DNA from: Planctomycetota bacterium
GTDB taxonomy: Bacteria; Planctomycetota; UBA1135; UBA2386
Reading direction: 5' to 3'
Length of the DNA: 45,911 nt
Assembly (NCBI GenBank): GCA_021776805.1
Contig: JAJFFD010000210.1
Span: 70,908 to 116,818, forward strand
In this document: positions 32,747 through 41,947 of the stretch, in pieces
How the letters are laid out: every line of letters starts with the position of its first letter
Numbering within the stretch: the stretch's first letter is position 1
The notes under the pieces: model-generated
What the model saw: the letters and a program-made list of their open reading frames with translations, nothing else
Told to the model about the DNA's origin: nothing
Databases searched by the model: none
Program-made: the position numbers and the translations under genes

Positions 32747-35379
32747 CGTTCGTTCACCCGTCGCTCGTGAGAATTCGGAGAGCCGCTGGCGATCTGTAGA
32801 CCGGTGAGTTCGTGCCACTTGTCCTTCAGCATCACCTGGCAGCGATAGCTGCCGACAGGAACCTGTTCCTGTCGGAAGTGACCGTCGGCTTCCAAGCTGC
32901 CGGTGACACGGGCGCCATTCTTGGCATTGCCGATGAGTCGAAGCTTGGATCCGGCAGAGAGCGGCTGACCCAGGGCATCTTTCAAGAGCAGGTCCAGGGC
33001 GGCGGCGGCCAGGTCCAGGTTATGGATCAGGTCCTGGGCAGCAGCGACTTCTATGGGCCTGGTCCAAGGGAAGCTCGTGTTCTTGCCGCTCACGCCGATA
33101 CTCAACTGGAACTGGTAGGGTCCGGGACCCAGGGGCGGAGTCTCGAACTCGCCGGCGGAATTCACCGTGACCTGGTTGGGGTAGAAGGTCTGCGGCGCTT
33201 CGGCTCCTGGATCCTGACTTCGTCGAACGGTCAACCTGGGTGATCGGACCAGTTTGCCCGCGATCCGGAGGTGGCCACGAATTCGCCCGGGAATGTGTCC
33301 GCTCGGATTCAAGGTGAGGCTGAGGGTTTCACCTTCGACCAGTTTGATCCGAGTGATCTCGGATTCGAGAGTCTGGTATGTGCCGACATCGATTTGATGC
33401 ATCCCCTGCAGCATCAATTTCCAGTTGCCAGGGATCAGGCCTTCTTTGGACAGCTTGCCAGTCTTGCTCAAATCCCAGGTCCCCCATTCTCCTGGCTGTG
33501 CCTTTGGCTCCCCCGTGATTCCTGGCTCGTCTGCGACGAGGCGGATGCCCAGCTCTTCGCCCTTGACAGTGAATCGCGAGAGAACTTCGGCTGGCTGAAA
33601 GGTCAGCTCGAGTCCCGCTCCCGCGAACATGGTAATGACGTGGACACCGGCAGACTCTCCGAAGCGAACTTCGTCGAGATGGCTCGGCGGACGATTTGGC
33701 AAGGAAGCGCGTAGGGCGTGGTCGACCGCTGGAATGGTCGAATGAAGCGTCGCCATGCCTGACTCGTCTGTTTCCGCGTGTGCCATTCGCCAAGCCATGT
33801 CCATGGCGAAGTAGTTGTTGTACATCTGCGCGTAGCTCATCGACTTGCCGTTGTCGTGCACGCTGCGCAGAGGTCGGGCGAAGTTCTCATTCTTTTCAGC
33901 GATCGGGTTGTCGCCCTGAGAACGCAGAAGCTCGACCCTTGCACCTGCTAGTGGATTGCCCGCCGCATCCTGCACGCGGACCAGGATCGGAAGGTTCTTG
34001 TGAAGCTCGACGCGGAGTTGTTTGGCGGAAGATTGGTCGACATCGAAGACGACGATCTTCCCCGGCGCATAGCTCCTGTCCTTGGGCAGAACAATCAGGG
34101 TATTGCTGCCTTCGCGAAGATCGTCAATGCGAACGCGACCAGCTTCATGCGAGCCTGTCAGCCGGACCGCCTTGTTGCCTTCTCGGTTGTTGGCATAGGG
34201 GGTGGGGAAGCAGCGCAGCTCATAGTCTTCGATCGGCTCGCCACTGAGAGCATCCACGACGATCAGATCCAAGCCGGTGCTCAGCACCTTGCGAAACAGG
34301 AGTTCGACCTTCTTGTCTCCCCACTTGACGACCCGATTCTGCTTGACCGGTTCGAGCGTGTCGTCGTTTGGGGATAGGTAAAGAGTGACTTCTTCGCCTG
34401 TCTTGCCCCGACCGAAGAGTCGAAAACTACCATCCTCCTGGCTGCGTGAGTTGCTCGAGCTGATGCCCGCGTAAGCGTGGATGTAGACTCCGGCGACCGG
34501 ATCGCCGTCTTCCGTGCGCGCGAAGCCCCTGATGCCAGAGGAGTCATCGCCCTCGACCAGGATGACCACGTCCTGAGTCCCCACACTGAGGGTGTTGACT
34601 CGCTTTGGGCTCGCGACCAGGAGGCCGCCACTCATCATGATTCGCCAGGAACCGAGAGGGAGGTTCTGAGTGGAGAATCTCCCCTTGTCATCCGTGACCA
34701 TGTAGCGGCGCAGGTCATGCTCGAATCCCGCCGGCGTCGGAGCGGCGCCGCTCGCTTCGTCCAGTTGTAGCTCAAAGGACTGGGCGGCGATGGCCTCGCC
34801 ATTCTCGAAGATGACGCGCCCATTCAAGCTCGCTCCGGGTTGCAGGTAGATGTCGCCAAAATCGATGGCCTTGTCGAGGGCCCCTGCGGCGAAGCTCTGC
34901 TCAATCTGAGCCAGATCCTCGCCGATGATGGTCATGCGATACTGGCGCAGAGGGTGCGCTTGGAGGTGAATCGCGAAGCGGCCATCTTCTCCAGTCTCGT
35001 CCTGTTTTGACTCGTAGCTCGGAGCACCGTCCTCGCCCTCTATCAGCCCGGGCGTGGCCCAGCCAGAGAGGGAGATCTTTACGCCAGACAGGGCCTCACC
35101 AGTGTCCGCTGCGAGGCAGCGCCCGCTCAGCCATGGTGGGCCGCTGGCTGCCAGGCCTTCTGCGCTGCTGCCAACCTCCTGCTTCTCCTCGACCTGAAGG
35201 CGAGCGATCCTCTCCGCCTCGCTAGGTAGCACCGATTGGTCTGCGATCTGAACTTCGCTCGGGAGCTCTGCAGGTTCCGTGGACAGGTCCAAGGCATCAG
35301 CCGGATCGCTCGAGAGGAGAAAGAAGAACAGGAGGCCGATCAGGCCAGCTGCCAGGAGCAAGAGGAGTAGGCTGCGCAT
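32743..35379 (-). CDS. Membrane-anchored protein with repeated carboxypeptidase-regulatory-like domains
   Basis: An 878-residue protein starts with one membrane helix (MRSLLLLLLAAGLIGLLFFFLL) with no clear cleavage site, so it is probably anchored and facing the periplasm or outside. The rest contains several transthyretin-like beta sandwiches, recognisable by G-x-x-L/V-x-G-x-x-V and x-T-D-x-x-G-x-F patterns: LSGRCLAADTGEALSGVKIS, then ASLNGRVIFENGEAIAAQS and MVTDDKGRFSTQNLPLGSWR, IRGFARTEDGDPVAGVYIHA, ILVRVQDAAGNPLAGARVEL and GSLEADGHFRQEQVPVGSYR. Such arrays are typical of large surface proteins. No catalytic domain is seen. Confidence 0.82.
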   Translation of the reverse strand: MRSLLLLLLAAGLIGLLFFFLLSSDPADALDLSTEPAELPSEVQIADQSVLPSEAERIARLQVEEKQEVGSSAEGLAASGPPWLSGRCLAADTGEALSGVKISLSGWATPGLIEGEDGAPSYESKQDETGEDGRFAIHLQAHPLRQYRMTIIGEDLAQIEQSFAAGALDKAIDFGDIYLQPGASLNGRVIFENGEAIAAQSFELQLDEASGAAPTPAGFEHDLRRYMVTDDKGRFSTQNLPLGSWRIMMSGGLLVASPKRVNTLSVGTQDVVILVEGDDSSGIRGFARTEDGDPVAGVYIHAYAGISSSNSRSQEDGSFRLFGRGKTGEEVTLYLSPNDDTLEPVKQNRVVKWGDKKVELLFRKVLSTGLDLIVVDALSGEPIEDYELRCFPTPYANNREGNKAVRLTGSHEAGRVRIDDLREGSNTLIVLPKDRSYAPGKIVVFDVDQSSAKQLRVELHKNLPILVRVQDAAGNPLAGARVELLRSQGDNPIAEKNENFARPLRSVHDNGKSMSYAQMYNNYFAMDMAWRMAHAETDESGMATLHSTIPAVDHALRASLPNRPPSHLDEVRFGESAGVHVITMFAGAGLELTFQPAEVLSRFTVKGEELGIRLVADEPGITGEPKAQPGEWGTWDLSKTGKLSKEGLIPGNWKLMLQGMHQIDVGTYQTLESEITRIKLVEGETLSLTLNPSGHIPGRIRGHLRIAGKLVRSPRLTVRRSQDPGAEAPQTFYPNQVTVNSAGEFETPPLGPGPYQFQLSIGVSGKNTSFPWTRPIEVAAAQDLIHNLDLAAAALDLLLKDALGQPLSAGSKLRLIGNAKNGARVTGSLEADGHFRQEQVPVGSYRCQVMLKDKWHELTGLQIASGSPNSHERRVNER

Positions 35380-35464
35380 GAATCCCCCGGAAGGGTGGCG
35401 CGTGATCCTACTCCAGGGGCCTACCGGGTTGGGAGAGGCGGGTCATATTGCCTGCCCACCTGCC

Positions 35465-37333
35465 TCAGAGGACTACGGTAAGGGTCTCCGCATTGGTGAG
35501 TGCAAGTTTGCCAGGTGCTTGCACAAGCCCTTGCAGGGTGAAGGTCAAGCCGATGGGGATTGTCGGTGGCAGTGGCAGCGAAAGGAGGGCCTCGCCATTG
35601 GCGTTCAGGTTTGACCCCGGGGGTAGGAAGCCGTTGATCAGGAAGAACAGAGGCGCGCCTAGATTCAGAATTCCGGAGGGGCCGAGATCGAGGCCCGCTG
35701 GGCTCGGCGTGCCGAGGACCAAGGCGTAAGCTGCTCCGGCTGTGCCGCTGGTGTTGATGAAGAGGAAGGAGTTCACCGGCGCCTCGACTGCGGCTTGGGT
35801 TCCGAAGCCATTGGCACCGGCATAGCCGTTGAGCCGAAGTGCTGCCTCGCAAGAAGCCTGTTGTACCCCGGGAGTGCTCGGCCCATCCTGCTCCCAGATG
35901 AAGCATTTGTCCGCCAGCTCGTCGATGATCATGATGTCGGTGTCGCCATCGCGGTCATGGTCCATGAGAACCGAGCAGGCAGCGGATAGTTGCACTGGCA
36001 AGGACAAGGGGGAGGGGAAGGCTCCCGAGCCGTCGTTCTTGTAGACCGTGCAGCTCGCGCCGGTGAAGTTGCTGCAGGTGATATCCAGATCGCCGTCACC
36101 GTCGAGATCGCCAACGTCCACCGATTCGGGGAAGGCGTCGGTTGGCAGGAGATCTGGGGCGGAGAGGCCGCCCATGCCGTCACCAAAGAGGACGGCAACC
36201 GCCGCCGGGCTGGTTCTGGTCGCTACGGCATCGAGGTTGCCGTCGAGGTTCAGGTCGCCCAAGGCCAATCCCCAAGAGCTGCCACCGAGCGCTTCCGTGT
36301 CACTTACAGAGAAGCCGCCGGATCCGTCACCCAGAAGAAGAGAGACTTTGCCGTCGTTACGGGTTGTGACGAAGATGTCCGAGACACCATCGTTGTTTGC
36401 GTCGCCTGGGCTGACTTTCCATTCGCCGGAACCACCGCCATCAAAGCTCTGTCCTGACTGGGCGAGGACTCCGGTTCCGTCGTTCAAGAACAGAACCAAG
36501 CCGGAGAGATTGGAGGCCACTACGTCCGTATGTCCGTCGCCATTGGCATCGAGCACCGCCAAGCCCTGGGTGCTACCGCCAGTGTCATACAGAATCGGCG
36601 TCATGTAAGAGCCGGCCCCGTCATTCATGAGGACGGCGACACTATTGCCGGTCCAATTGCCGGTCACCAGATCTGGCCAGCCGTCGCGATTGAAGTCCGC
36701 AGACTCGTTGGGGCTGGGCACTTGATTGCCGGGAAGGGGATGGACCGTCATGCCGGAGAAGTTGCCGCAACCATCATTGATCAGGCTGCGAACGTCACCG
36801 GCACTTTCGTTGGTCGCGCTGATATCCGGGCTGCCATCGCGATTGATATCGATCGCGGAAAAACCATAGGTGGTGATTGCCCCTTCACCCTGGCGTCGAA
36901 ACTCGATGGTGTCGCTGAATGTGAAGTTGCCAGAACCCGGCATGGATGCGGCCCAAAACTCGGAGACGAAGCCCTTGCTGAGGCTGTCTCCCCCGGTTGA
37001 GCTCAGGTCCGAGCTGAGGGTGATGGTGACGGTCTCGGATGGGAAGTAGGGGCGGGTCGGGGTGAAGGTGAGGAGGTTGCCCTGCACCGTGCGCAGGCCA
37101 TTGACGACTCCGCTCCAGCGTCCAAAGACGCGCACCGAGTCGGCGTCGATCGTCGCCGCGTCCACGTTCTCATCGAACATGATTCTGATCGCTGCCGCTG
37201 GGCTTGCTCCGACGGAATTCTGTGCAGGGCTGATCGACTGGACGACGAGTTCCTGCGCGCTAATCGACGTGAGCGCTGCGAACAGGGAGAGGGCTATGAC
37301 CAGAATAGACTGGGTAATTGCGATCTTCGGCAT
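35465..37333 (-). CDS. Secreted FG-GAP/VCBS-repeat protein with Ig-like domain and C-terminal module
   Basis: ATG 37333 gives a signal peptide (MPKIAITQSILVIALSLFAA); an upstream ATG at 37393 adds a Pro/Arg-rich stretch and is rejected. Residues of about 25-120 form a Big_5-type Ig-like domain (SISPAQNSVGASPAAAIRIMF, then FGRWSGVVNG). Then about seven FG-GAP/VCBS repeats follow with calcium-loop-like D-x-N/D-x-D-G (FSAIDINRDGSPDI, SADFNRDGWPDLV, AVLDANGDGHTDVV, SPGDANNDGVSDIF, ALGDLNLDGNLDAV, DVGDLDGDGDLDIT), likely a beta-propeller. The last 120 residues are a beta module resembling the end of the lamin-tail protein at 433-1533. The role is unknown; it is extracellular. Confidence 0.85.
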   Translation of the reverse strand: MPKIAITQSILVIALSLFAALTSISAQELVVQSISPAQNSVGASPAAAIRIMFDENVDAATIDADSVRVFGRWSGVVNGLRTVQGNLLTFTPTRPYFPSETVTITLSSDLSSTGGDSLSKGFVSEFWAASMPGSGNFTFSDTIEFRRQGEGAITTYGFSAIDINRDGSPDISATNESAGDVRSLINDGCGNFSGMTVHPLPGNQVPSPNESADFNRDGWPDLVTGNWTGNSVAVLMNDGAGSYMTPILYDTGGSTQGLAVLDANGDGHTDVVASNLSGLVLFLNDGTGVLAQSGQSFDGGGSGEWKVSPGDANNDGVSDIFVTTRNDGKVSLLLGDGSGGFSVSDTEALGGSSWGLALGDLNLDGNLDAVATRTSPAAVAVLFGDGMGGLSAPDLLPTDAFPESVDVGDLDGDGDLDITCSNFTGASCTVYKNDGSGAFPSPLSLPVQLSAACSVLMDHDRDGDTDIMIIDELADKCFIWEQDGPSTPGVQQASCEAALRLNGYAGANGFGTQAAVEAPVNSFLFINTSGTAGAAYALVLGTPSPAGLDLGPSGILNLGAPLFFLINGFLPPGSNLNANGEALLSLPLPPTIPIGLTFTLQGLVQAPGKLALTNAETLTVVL

Positions 37334-37425
37334 GGGTGCTTTATCTCGAGGTGGGGGGAGCGTGCCGCGCGAGAGAGTGGAACATGCCTCCAAGAGACGC
37401 GCAAGCTCCTCCGAGCAACCGGGTC

Positions 37426-38544
37426 CTACCTCTGACCGCTGCGGCGGAGCAGTTCCGCTTGGCCGTTCCCATCGAGATCTCCCTCTCGCCGGAGGTATTC
37501 CCCTGCTTCGAATTCACGATCCAGGCGCCCATCTCCATCCTCGTCCGACAGGATCCTATCAACGACGAAGGGCTGCCCCTCGGGACGAGCTGCAGGCAGG
37601 CCATGCTCGTCGAGGGAGAGGACGCGGATACTCAAGCCTGGATAGACGCAGAACAGCAGGCGTTCGCCTGCCTGGGTCTTCACGAAGAGGTTCGGCACCT
37701 CTGCTCCGACACTGCCATAGAAGGGGCCGAGAGTTCGCTCGAGCCTGGGGCCAGGGGCGAAGTGATAGATCATGACTGCACCGTGACCGGCGTGATCCGT
37801 CCGCCAGACGATCACTTCGTCGTCCCCATCCCCGTCGCTATCGAAGAGGGTGAACTCGGAGCGGTCCACTGCTGCGACCCGCCGCATGCTGCTGGCAGAG
37901 TCCCCAGCGATAATCATGAGGTCGTCCGGAGAGTCCTCACCGCCGCCATAGAGGCTATGGATACCGGCGAGTTCGGCCGAACCAAGGAAGTTGACTTCGG
38001 GCTTTGGATCCGGATGCATCAGGGAGCCTTTTGCATCGCTGTGGCCGAGCCCGAGCACATGGCCGAGTTCGTGAAGCGCCGCAAGATCGAGGGACCGCCC
38101 TTGCGAAGCATCTCGACTCCATTGCCTGGCTGCATCGAAATGTATGAAGCTGTCCCCGCCTACCGGTCCCGCATGAGCGATGCCGGGCCCGCTGCCAAAG
38201 GCATCACAATCACCGTGCTTGCCTCGCTGCCAGCTGAAAGTGATATCAACCGAGTCGGCATCTGGCTCCGCTTCGACGAAGCCCACGACTCCTGTCTCTG
38301 CCCAGCAATCCATCGCGGCTACCAAGGACTCCCGAAAGATCCCAGGCGCGACCGCTGCGTCTTCTGTTCGGATGCGATAGCGCAGCCTGCTCGGATCCTC
38401 CCAGCGCCCGCGCAGGGTGAATTGCGCCTCCCCGCCATCGGCGGCTCCTTCTTCGGCTTCGCCGCTACATGACAGCGCAAGCATGCAAGCCAGGAAGAGG
38501 CTGGACCTTGCTCCTCCAGTCCAGTTCGCGAGAGGCGAACTCAT
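37426..38544 (-). CDS. Metzincin (matrixin-like) metalloprotease lipoprotein with FG-GAP-like C-terminus
   Basis: The full metzincin zinc motif is present: HELGHVLGLGH (H158, E159, H162, H168), followed by the Met-turn GSLMHP with M176. Before it is a matrixin-like domain (WAETGVVGFVEAEPDADSVDITFSW). The N-terminus has an export signal ending in LALSC or FLAC, plausibly a lipobox. The C-terminal half has Asp-rich repeats (FTLFDSDGDGDDEVIVW, SDEDGDGRLDREFEAGEYLRREGDLDGNGQAEL) as in FG-GAP or dockerin-like calcium loops. It lies seven bases after a di-haem protein gene on the same strand, suggesting one transcript. A long open frame on the opposite strand (37318-38472) is a shadow: its sequence is incoherent, whereas this strand holds a catalytic motif. 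Confidence 0.88.
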   Translation of the reverse strand: MSSPLANWTGGARSSLFLACMLALSCSGEAEEGAADGGEAQFTLRGRWEDPSRLRYRIRTEDAAVAPGIFRESLVAAMDCWAETGVVGFVEAEPDADSVDITFSWQRGKHGDCDAFGSGPGIAHAGPVGGDSFIHFDAARQWSRDASQGRSLDLAALHELGHVLGLGHSDAKGSLMHPDPKPEVNFLGSAELAGIHSLYGGGEDSPDDLMIIAGDSASSMRRVAAVDRSEFTLFDSDGDGDDEVIVWRTDHAGHGAVMIYHFAPGPRLERTLGPFYGSVGAEVPNLFVKTQAGERLLFCVYPGLSIRVLSLDEHGLPAARPEGQPFVVDRILSDEDGDGRLDREFEAGEYLRREGDLDGNGQAELLRRSGQR

Positions 38545-38551
38545 GCTGAGC

Positions 38552-39682
38552 TCACAGATCCTCGAGGAAGAGAATCAGTGCGTCCTGCTCGCTGCTGGTC
38601 AGGGCGATGAATGCGGCTCGGGAGGCGGCCGCCTCGCCGAAGTGATGCATGATCGAGTCGGCCAGATCTTCGCCTCTGCCATCGTGCATGTAGGGCGCCG
38701 TGTCCTTGATTCCCCAGAGCGGTGGAGTCCTGAACATGCCGACGCCAGCGCCGGGCTCGGACATGCCGCGAAAATCAGCCGGCATGACGTTGTGCAGCAG
38801 GAGATTTGAGTAGAGCGGCACCGGGCCCATAGTCCCCTGCAGTTCCGGGACATGGCAGACTGCGCAGCCGATGCTGTCGAAGAGGAGTTCGCCGGCGGCG
38901 ACCATCGGGTCGAGGGATCCTGCGCGAGCCGGTGCTGGCAAGTTCTGCATGAAGAAGGTCATGTCATCCACTTGCGAGTCGAGGATCTCTGGGTCATTGC
39001 TCAGGTCTGCATCGCTGCGTTGACCGAAGCCGCGCCCATCATCCGGTGTGGTCATGCCGAGTTCGCCGAACATGGCGTCGAGAACAAAGTCGCGCAGGCT
39101 CGGGACTTGGGCCTTCCAGCCGAAGCGGCCGAGTTCGGTGCCACCCAAGACGCTGATCCTCCGGGCCACTCCAAAGACTCCATCGCCGTTGCTGTCGCCT
39201 GGGTCCTCGTTGGCCAAGATCGCCGCTTCACTAATGGTCTCGATCAAACCATCGCCAAGGATGGAAGGTGTTTGCCGCTGCTCGAAGACATCTGCCTCCG
39301 AGGGTACGTACTCTTCGCGCCCCTCCTCGTGAGGGGGGTAGAGCTTGCTCAAGCCTTGGCCGCCGGGGAGGTCGGTGAATGGTCCTGCGCCGTTGAAGTC
39401 CCTGGCGAAGCGCGAGACGTTGACCTCCAGTGGTCCAGCGCCACCTATGACCGGATCCTGATGACAAGCGCGACAGCTGTCCGCGTTCATCTCCGGTGCG
39501 CCCACGCCATCAGCACGATGGAAGGCCCGATCAAAGAGCTCCTTACCGCGCTGGAAGCGAGGGTCATCCTCCACTCCCTCCGGCAGAAGTGCCGGTGCCA
39601 GGGAAAGGCACAGCAGAGTCAGGCCAAAGAGGCCCATGAGGCCAATACGGGCAAGAGACGGTTCACGAGTGAGCGACAGCAT
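38552..39682 (-). CDS. Di-haem cytochrome c peroxidase-like protein (DHOR/DUF1111 type), copy 2
   Basis: An exported di-haem protein of 376 residues with a signal-anchor-like start (LMGLFGLTLLCLSLAPALL). Two haem c sites are present: C70-RA-CH at 70-74 and CAVCH near 272. The region LYSNLLLHNVMPADF, MFRTPPLWGIKDTAPYMHDG and ALILFLEDL is characteristic of the DHOR (DUF1111) peroxidase-like family. Calcium-like loops DSNGDGVFG are also seen. It is 32% or so like the next gene by eye in motif order, so the two are tandem paralogues. Its ATG shares one base with the upstream stop (TGATG), so they are coupled. Electron acceptor and substrate are unknown. Confidence 0.85.
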   Translation of the reverse strand: MLSLTREPSLARIGLMGLFGLTLLCLSLAPALLPEGVEDDPRFQRGKELFDRAFHRADGVGAPEMNADSCRACHQDPVIGGAGPLEVNVSRFARDFNGAGPFTDLPGGQGLSKLYPPHEEGREEYVPSEADVFEQRQTPSILGDGLIETISEAAILANEDPGDSNGDGVFGVARRISVLGGTELGRFGWKAQVPSLRDFVLDAMFGELGMTTPDDGRGFGQRSDADLSNDPEILDSQVDDMTFFMQNLPAPARAGSLDPMVAAGELLFDSIGCAVCHVPELQGTMGPVPLYSNLLLHNVMPADFRGMSEPGAGVGMFRTPPLWGIKDTAPYMHDGRGEDLADSIMHHFGEAAASRAAFIALTSSEQDALILFLEDL

Positions 39683-40944
39683 CAGAGGTGCTCCAGGAAG
39701 CTGATGATTGCGTCTTGCTCGCTCGGGATAAGAGCTACGTAGCTGTCCCGACTTGGCAGGCCTTCACCGCCGTGCATGCGGATCGCTTCATCCAAGGTCT
39801 GAGCACGTCCATCGTGCAGGTAGGGCGGGAACTTCGACACACCCCAGAGCGGTTGAGTTCTGAATTCGCTGCCGGTGTGGTTGGGGTCGAGGCTCGAGAA
39901 CTGCGGGATGCCGAAGCTGATGTTGTCAGCCAGATCCGGACCCATGTCGTGGATGAGAAGATCGCTGTAGGCCCGCACGGGGCCGCGCGAGGAGTTGAGC
40001 TCCGGTATGTGACAGTCGGTGCAACCGATCTGTTCGAAGATCTGCTCGCCGACCAGGGCGACCGCGTCGAAGGCGCGGGGCTCCGGTGGTGCCAGGAAGC
40101 GGGAGAAGGCGATCAAGTCGCCGAGCTCATCGTGGCTGATCTCCGGATCGGGCACGCCATCGTTGTCCACTGTAGGAGCGTTTGGATTGGAGGAGGCTTG
40201 GGTCATGGACGCATGTCCCATGCTCACGGTGCCGGCCAGACCCAGGAAGGGATTGCTGGTCACGCCCATCTGGTTCATCAGGGGGGCGCGAGTAAAGAGT
40301 TCGATGTTGTTGGATTGGGATTTGACCCCAAAGCGCCCCAGGCCGGCGGCGTCACGATTGATGCGGCCGCTGATGCCGTCGCCATCAAGATCCTCCGGAT
40401 CCGAATTCGCCAGGATCGTGTTGTTGTCGATGAATTCGAAGAGCCCGACGCCGAACACCGGGATGGAGTTGCGCTGCGCGGAGGTCACCGGGAATCCGAT
40501 GACGTTGTCCGGAATGACGAGGCGCCCACCCTCGAGTGTGAAGGGGTCGAAGGCGCCATTGCCGGAGCCGAATGCGGGGACCACCGGGCTCGGTGTCCCG
40601 GGCAGTCCGGGCAGGACCGAGGACGGCGAAGTGCCGTAGACCGCGATATAGAAGTTGCGATAGAGCTCGGAGCTGCCACCCATGGCCGGCGTGCTATGGC
40701 ATGACGAACAAGACGTGGCGTTATAGAGAGGTCCAAGACCCTCGCTCGGCTTGAAGCGCTTCGCGAAGAGGGCTCGCCCGCGCTCGAAGGAAGCCAGTTC
40801 GGCGGCGGTTAGATTCTCGATGGGATCACCGAGCTTTACCCCCTGAGTGGTTGGTGGCGTGGGCGCACCCGTGCTGCCATCGGAGCAGGCCCCGAGGCAG
40901 ATCAGGGAGAGAGCAACCCAGCAGAGAGGGGCAAGACGCGTCAT
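39682..40944 (-). CDS. Di-haem cytochrome c peroxidase-like lipoprotein (DHOR/DUF1111 type), copy 1
   Basis: The start ATG 40944 gives a clear lipoprotein signal (MTRLAPLCWVALSLICLGAC); 57 upstream residues from another ATG are not signal-like. Haem sites are C79-SS-CH at 79-83 and CTDCH near 310. Family motifs follow the same order as the downstream copy: LYSNxL-like AYSDLLIHDMGPDLAD, FRTQPLWGVSKFPPYLHDGRA and AIISFLEHL. It differs by being a lipoprotein with a longer insert between the haems. Together with the downstream copy and the metzincin it forms a three-gene minus-strand unit. A GC-rich leader of 137 bases separates it from cutC, which starts on the other strand. Confidence 0.87.
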   Translation of the reverse strand: MTRLAPLCWVALSLICLGACSDGSTGAPTPPTTQGVKLGDPIENLTAAELASFERGRALFAKRFKPSEGLGPLYNATSCSSCHSTPAMGGSSELYRNFYIAVYGTSPSSVLPGLPGTPSPVVPAFGSGNGAFDPFTLEGGRLVIPDNVIGFPVTSAQRNSIPVFGVGLFEFIDNNTILANSDPEDLDGDGISGRINRDAAGLGRFGVKSQSNNIELFTRAPLMNQMGVTSNPFLGLAGTVSMGHASMTQASSNPNAPTVDNDGVPDPEISHDELGDLIAFSRFLAPPEPRAFDAVALVGEQIFEQIGCTDCHIPELNSSRGPVRAYSDLLIHDMGPDLADNISFGIPQFSSLDPNHTGSEFRTQPLWGVSKFPPYLHDGRAQTLDEAIRMHGGEGLPSRDSYVALIPSEQDAIISFLEHL

Positions 40945-41081
40945 TATGGGCGAGTTGGAGATGGGCGTTACAACCTGTGGCGACAGGTGGAAGAGTGGCC
41001 GGACAACTAAGACTATCCCCATATGGCGAAGGGGAAAGGGGCCGAGTGGCCCTGGAGGCCAGCTGGAACTATCTTGCTCGT

Positions 41082-41870
41082 ATGTCCCTAGCAGCGGGCG
41101 ATACGGGCGCAACACGAATTAGGCTCGAGGTCTGCGTCGATGGGCTCGCCTCCGCCCAGGCGGCCGAGGCCGGTGGAGCTGACCGAATCGAGCTCTGTTC
41201 GGCCCTGGAGCTCGGTGGTCTGACTCCCAGCCTGGCCATGGTCGAAGCCTGCAGAGCTGCCCTGACGATCCCCTTGCAGGTAATGCTCCGTCCCCGGGCC
41301 GGGGACTTCTGCTACTCAACTGCGGAATTGGACTGCATCCGCCGTGACCTGGAGCACTGCCGCGAGGCCGGAGCGGATGCGGTAGTACTCGGGATCTTGA
41401 ACTCCGCTGGTGATCTTGCCATCCCGGCGCTGCGCGAACTCGTCTCCGAACTCGGAACCATGAAGCTCACCTTTCACCGGGCCTTCGACATGATCGCGGA
41501 TCAGCAGGCCGCCCTTCTCAGTTTGGCCGAGCTCGGGATCTCGCACATCCTCAGTTCCGGCGGTCAGGCAAGCGCGGTCCAGGGTAGAGAGCGTCTGGCC
41601 AGTCTCCTGCGTAGCTCTGCTGAATTGGGTCCTTCGGCTCCCGTGTTCGTGGCTGCCGCCGGCATCGACCGCGACAACCTGGGCGCGTTGATCAAGGCAA
41701 CAGGAGTCCGAGAAGTGCATGTGGGCAGCGCCTGTCGTACTCAGGTGGACAGCCAGATGAAGCATCGGAACCTGCAGGTCCACATGGGTTTGGATGCTTG
41801 CTCGGACGAGTATGCACGGTTGCAAACGGATGCGAAGCTGGTGAGAGAGCTCGTGGAGATTCTGAGTTGA
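41082..41870 (+). CDS. cutC: CutC family protein (copper homeostasis-associated)
   Basis: A TIM-barrel protein of 262 residues with the CutC hallmarks: RLEVCVDGLASAQAAEAGGADRIELC at the start, GGLTPS, QVMLRPRAGDFCYS, LTFHRAFDMI and ILSSGGQASA. The start ATG 41082 is chosen because the CutC fold begins about 12 residues later; the open extension upstream reads as low-complexity Arg-rich shadow inside the divergent di-haem gene region. CutC was linked to copper tolerance in E. coli, but its biochemical role remains unclear, so a copper function here is only suggestive, although a haem-copper oxidase is predicted elsewhere. Confidence 0.92.
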   Translation: MSLAAGDTGATRIRLEVCVDGLASAQAAEAGGADRIELCSALELGGLTPSLAMVEACRAALTIPLQVMLRPRAGDFCYSTAELDCIRRDLEHCREAGADAVVLGILNSAGDLAIPALRELVSELGTMKLTFHRAFDMIADQQAALLSLAELGISHILSSGGQASAVQGRERLASLLRSSAELGPSAPVFVAAAGIDRDNLGALIKATGVREVHVGSACRTQVDSQMKHRNLQVHMGLDACSDEYARLQTDAKLVRELVEILS

Positions 41871-41947
41871 GTACCCAGGGGCAGAGGGTCCGCCATTTGC
41901 CGCAGGAAAGACTGCCGATGCCAAGGCTGTGGCTCTAAAAGAGGGTC

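Noticed and set aside
37318..38472. Long plus-strand open frame (384 codons)
   Set aside because: The opposite strand encodes a metzincin with an intact zinc motif; this frame has no recognisable domain and is a GC-rich shadow.
39688..40704. Long plus-strand open frame (338 codons)
   Set aside because: It is antisense to a di-haem protein with two CxxCH sites and lipoprotein signal; no domain is seen.
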